DNA of 35,805 nucleotides from Hellea sp. GTDB taxonomy: Bacteria; Pseudomonadota; Alphaproteobacteria; Caulobacterales; Maricaulaceae. A program made the translations under genes and the position numbers. Location of the stretch: positions 1 through 35,805 of the forward strand of contig JAHDFA010000010.1 of the NCBI GenBank assembly GCA_020628495.1. The letters are read 5' to 3'. Shown one piece after another: positions 35,195 through 35,805 of the stretch (position 1 is its first letter; each line of letters starts with the position of its first letter). The notes under the pieces were generated by a model, which made no database searches, was not told the DNA's origin, and was given only the letters and a program-made list of their open reading frames with translations.

Positions 35195-35263
35195 CTAAAG
35201 ACCCAAAAGGGCGAGAAGCAACATAACAATCGCAATCAGCACTTGTTTCGCAATAGAAATCAT
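35195..35263 (-). CDS. 22-residue hydrophobic membrane mini-protein
   Basis: A short ORF with ATG at 35263 and TAG at 35195. The peptide MISIAKQV followed by LIAIVMLLLALLGL is almost entirely a single membrane helix with one Lys near the N-terminus. A strong Shine-Dalgarno AGGAAG (35269-35274) lies five bases before the ATG, the best support for real translation. It sits 59 bases after the esterase stop on the same strand and upstream of GH3. Such peptides occur as small membrane regulators or as type I toxins; nothing here decides between these, and it may be a chance ORF. Confidence 0.5.
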   Translation of the reverse strand: MISIAKQVLIAIVMLLLALLGL

Positions 35264-35322
35264 AAGTGCTTCCTAGCGTGAAATTCCGGTTTTGACCAGA
35301 CCCATTTTCGCGTTTTCTATTA

Positions 35323-35805
35323 TTACTTAATATATGGCAAAAGCGCCTCCCCCCAGACGGCATAGCCCGCCTCGTTTAAATGAAGGCCATCATAGGTTAG
35401 CTCTGCGCGAAGCGTTCCATCGGCCTGAGCAAATATTGAGGTTAAATCAACATAAGTCGCATTGTGTTTTTCGGTCAGCGCGGCCTGCATCGCATTGACC
35501 TGCGCAATTTTATCCAGCTTATCTGCCTCGCGTGGGAGGACCGATTGCACGTAGATTTCCGCCTGCGGCTCCTGTTCGCGGAGGCCCGAAAGCAGTGCGT
35601 CAAAATGCTGTTTCATCTCGTCCAAGGGAACCCCCAAGGAAATATCATTCGTCCCGATTTTGATAAAAATCTGCTCTGGTGCGGAAGGCTTAATGAGAGG
35701 TAAGCGCAAGACCGCGCCTTCTGTCACGTCCCATGATACGCCGTGATTTCCGACAGGCCCCTCAAAGGGATAAATTTCTTTATCCGCTTGCCACATCCAA
35801 GCTTC
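35323..35805 (-). CDS. SGNH/GDSL-type esterase, N-terminal part outside the window
   Basis: The last 160 residues of an open frame that continues beyond base 35805, so the nucleophile Ser block is not seen. Two of the SGNH blocks are present: IGTND (block III) and DGLHLNEAGYAVWG near the end, carrying the catalytic Asp and His (block V). The stretch IYVQSVLPRE is also typical. These enzymes remove acetyl or other acyl groups from carbohydrates or lipids. Its position upstream of a GH3 glucosidase suggests a carbohydrate esterase, by inference. An internal ATG at 35796 is not the true start, since the frame continues upstream. Confidence 0.85.
   Translation of the reverse strand, partial: EAWMWQADKEIYPFEGPVGNHGVSWDVTEGAVLRLPLIKPSAPEQIFIKIGTNDISLGVPLDEMKQHFDALLSGLREQEPQAEIYVQSVLPREADKLDKIAQVNAMQAALTEKHNATYVDLTSIFAQADGTLRAELTYDGLHLNEAGYAVWGEALLPYIK

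Noticed and set aside
35121-35363. 80-codon minus-strand ORF between GH3 and the esterase
   Set aside because: It overlaps the esterase end, has an unlikely Cys/Arg/Phe-rich composition, and uses another frame than the better supported 22-codon ORF.

Overview
The window looks like part of the chromosome of a moderate-GC marine-type alphaproteobacterium, probably Caulobacterales/Maricaulales/Hyphomonadaceae-like. This is inferred from gene order: an Entner-Doudoroff operon zwf-pgl-edd-glk, and a moxR-DUF58-DUF4159 block divergent from DUF1285-NUDIX-cca. No IS element, integrase, CRISPR array, tRNA or rRNA was seen. Almost all of the sequence is packed with intact genes, many overlapping by 1-4 bases. 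No convincing intrinsic terminator was found.

Layout. 1-3402 (minus): a partial unknown ORF at the left edge, a large secreted DUF305/LVIVD-propeller protein and a small membrane protein. 3542-7206 (plus): ychF, a small secreted Lys-rich-tailed protein and a secreted P-domain/DUF11 protein. 7220-11222 (minus): the chain DUF1285-NUDIX-polysaccharide deacetylase-cca-gst, mostly with overlapping genes. 11284-17915 (plus): a four-gene MoxR/DUF58/DUF4159/vWA membrane block. 17996-19149 (plus): two small envelope proteins, one a lipoprotein built on 11-residue repeats. 19151-20499 (minus): queC-queE for 7-deazaguanine synthesis. 20607-21131 (plus): a secreted protein whose gene contains a 26-bp perfect palindrome. 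21128-22924 (minus): recQ. 23036-24916 (plus): an ABC exporter.

24945-35805 (minus) is a sugar-catabolism block: an SGNH esterase (cut by the window edge), an unlisted 22-aa membrane mini-protein, a lipoprotein GH3 glucosidase, a LacI-family regulator, then zwf-pgl-edd-glk and an exported SMP-30/gluconolactonase lipoprotein. A perfect 14-bp LacI-type operator overlaps a consensus -35 hexamer before zwf. The simplest reading is that beta-glucosides are cut outside the cytoplasm by GH3, glucose is phosphorylated by Glk, and glucose-6-phosphate enters the Entner-Doudoroff route under LacI control. The KDPG aldolase gene eda is not in the window.

The items most worth a second look are the 26-bp palindrome (21023-21048), the 22-aa mini-protein (35195-35263), the LacI operator/promoter overlap (31133-31161), the synuclein-like 11-mer lipoprotein (17996-18421), and the graded loss of MIDAS residues across three neighbouring proteins in the MoxR block.
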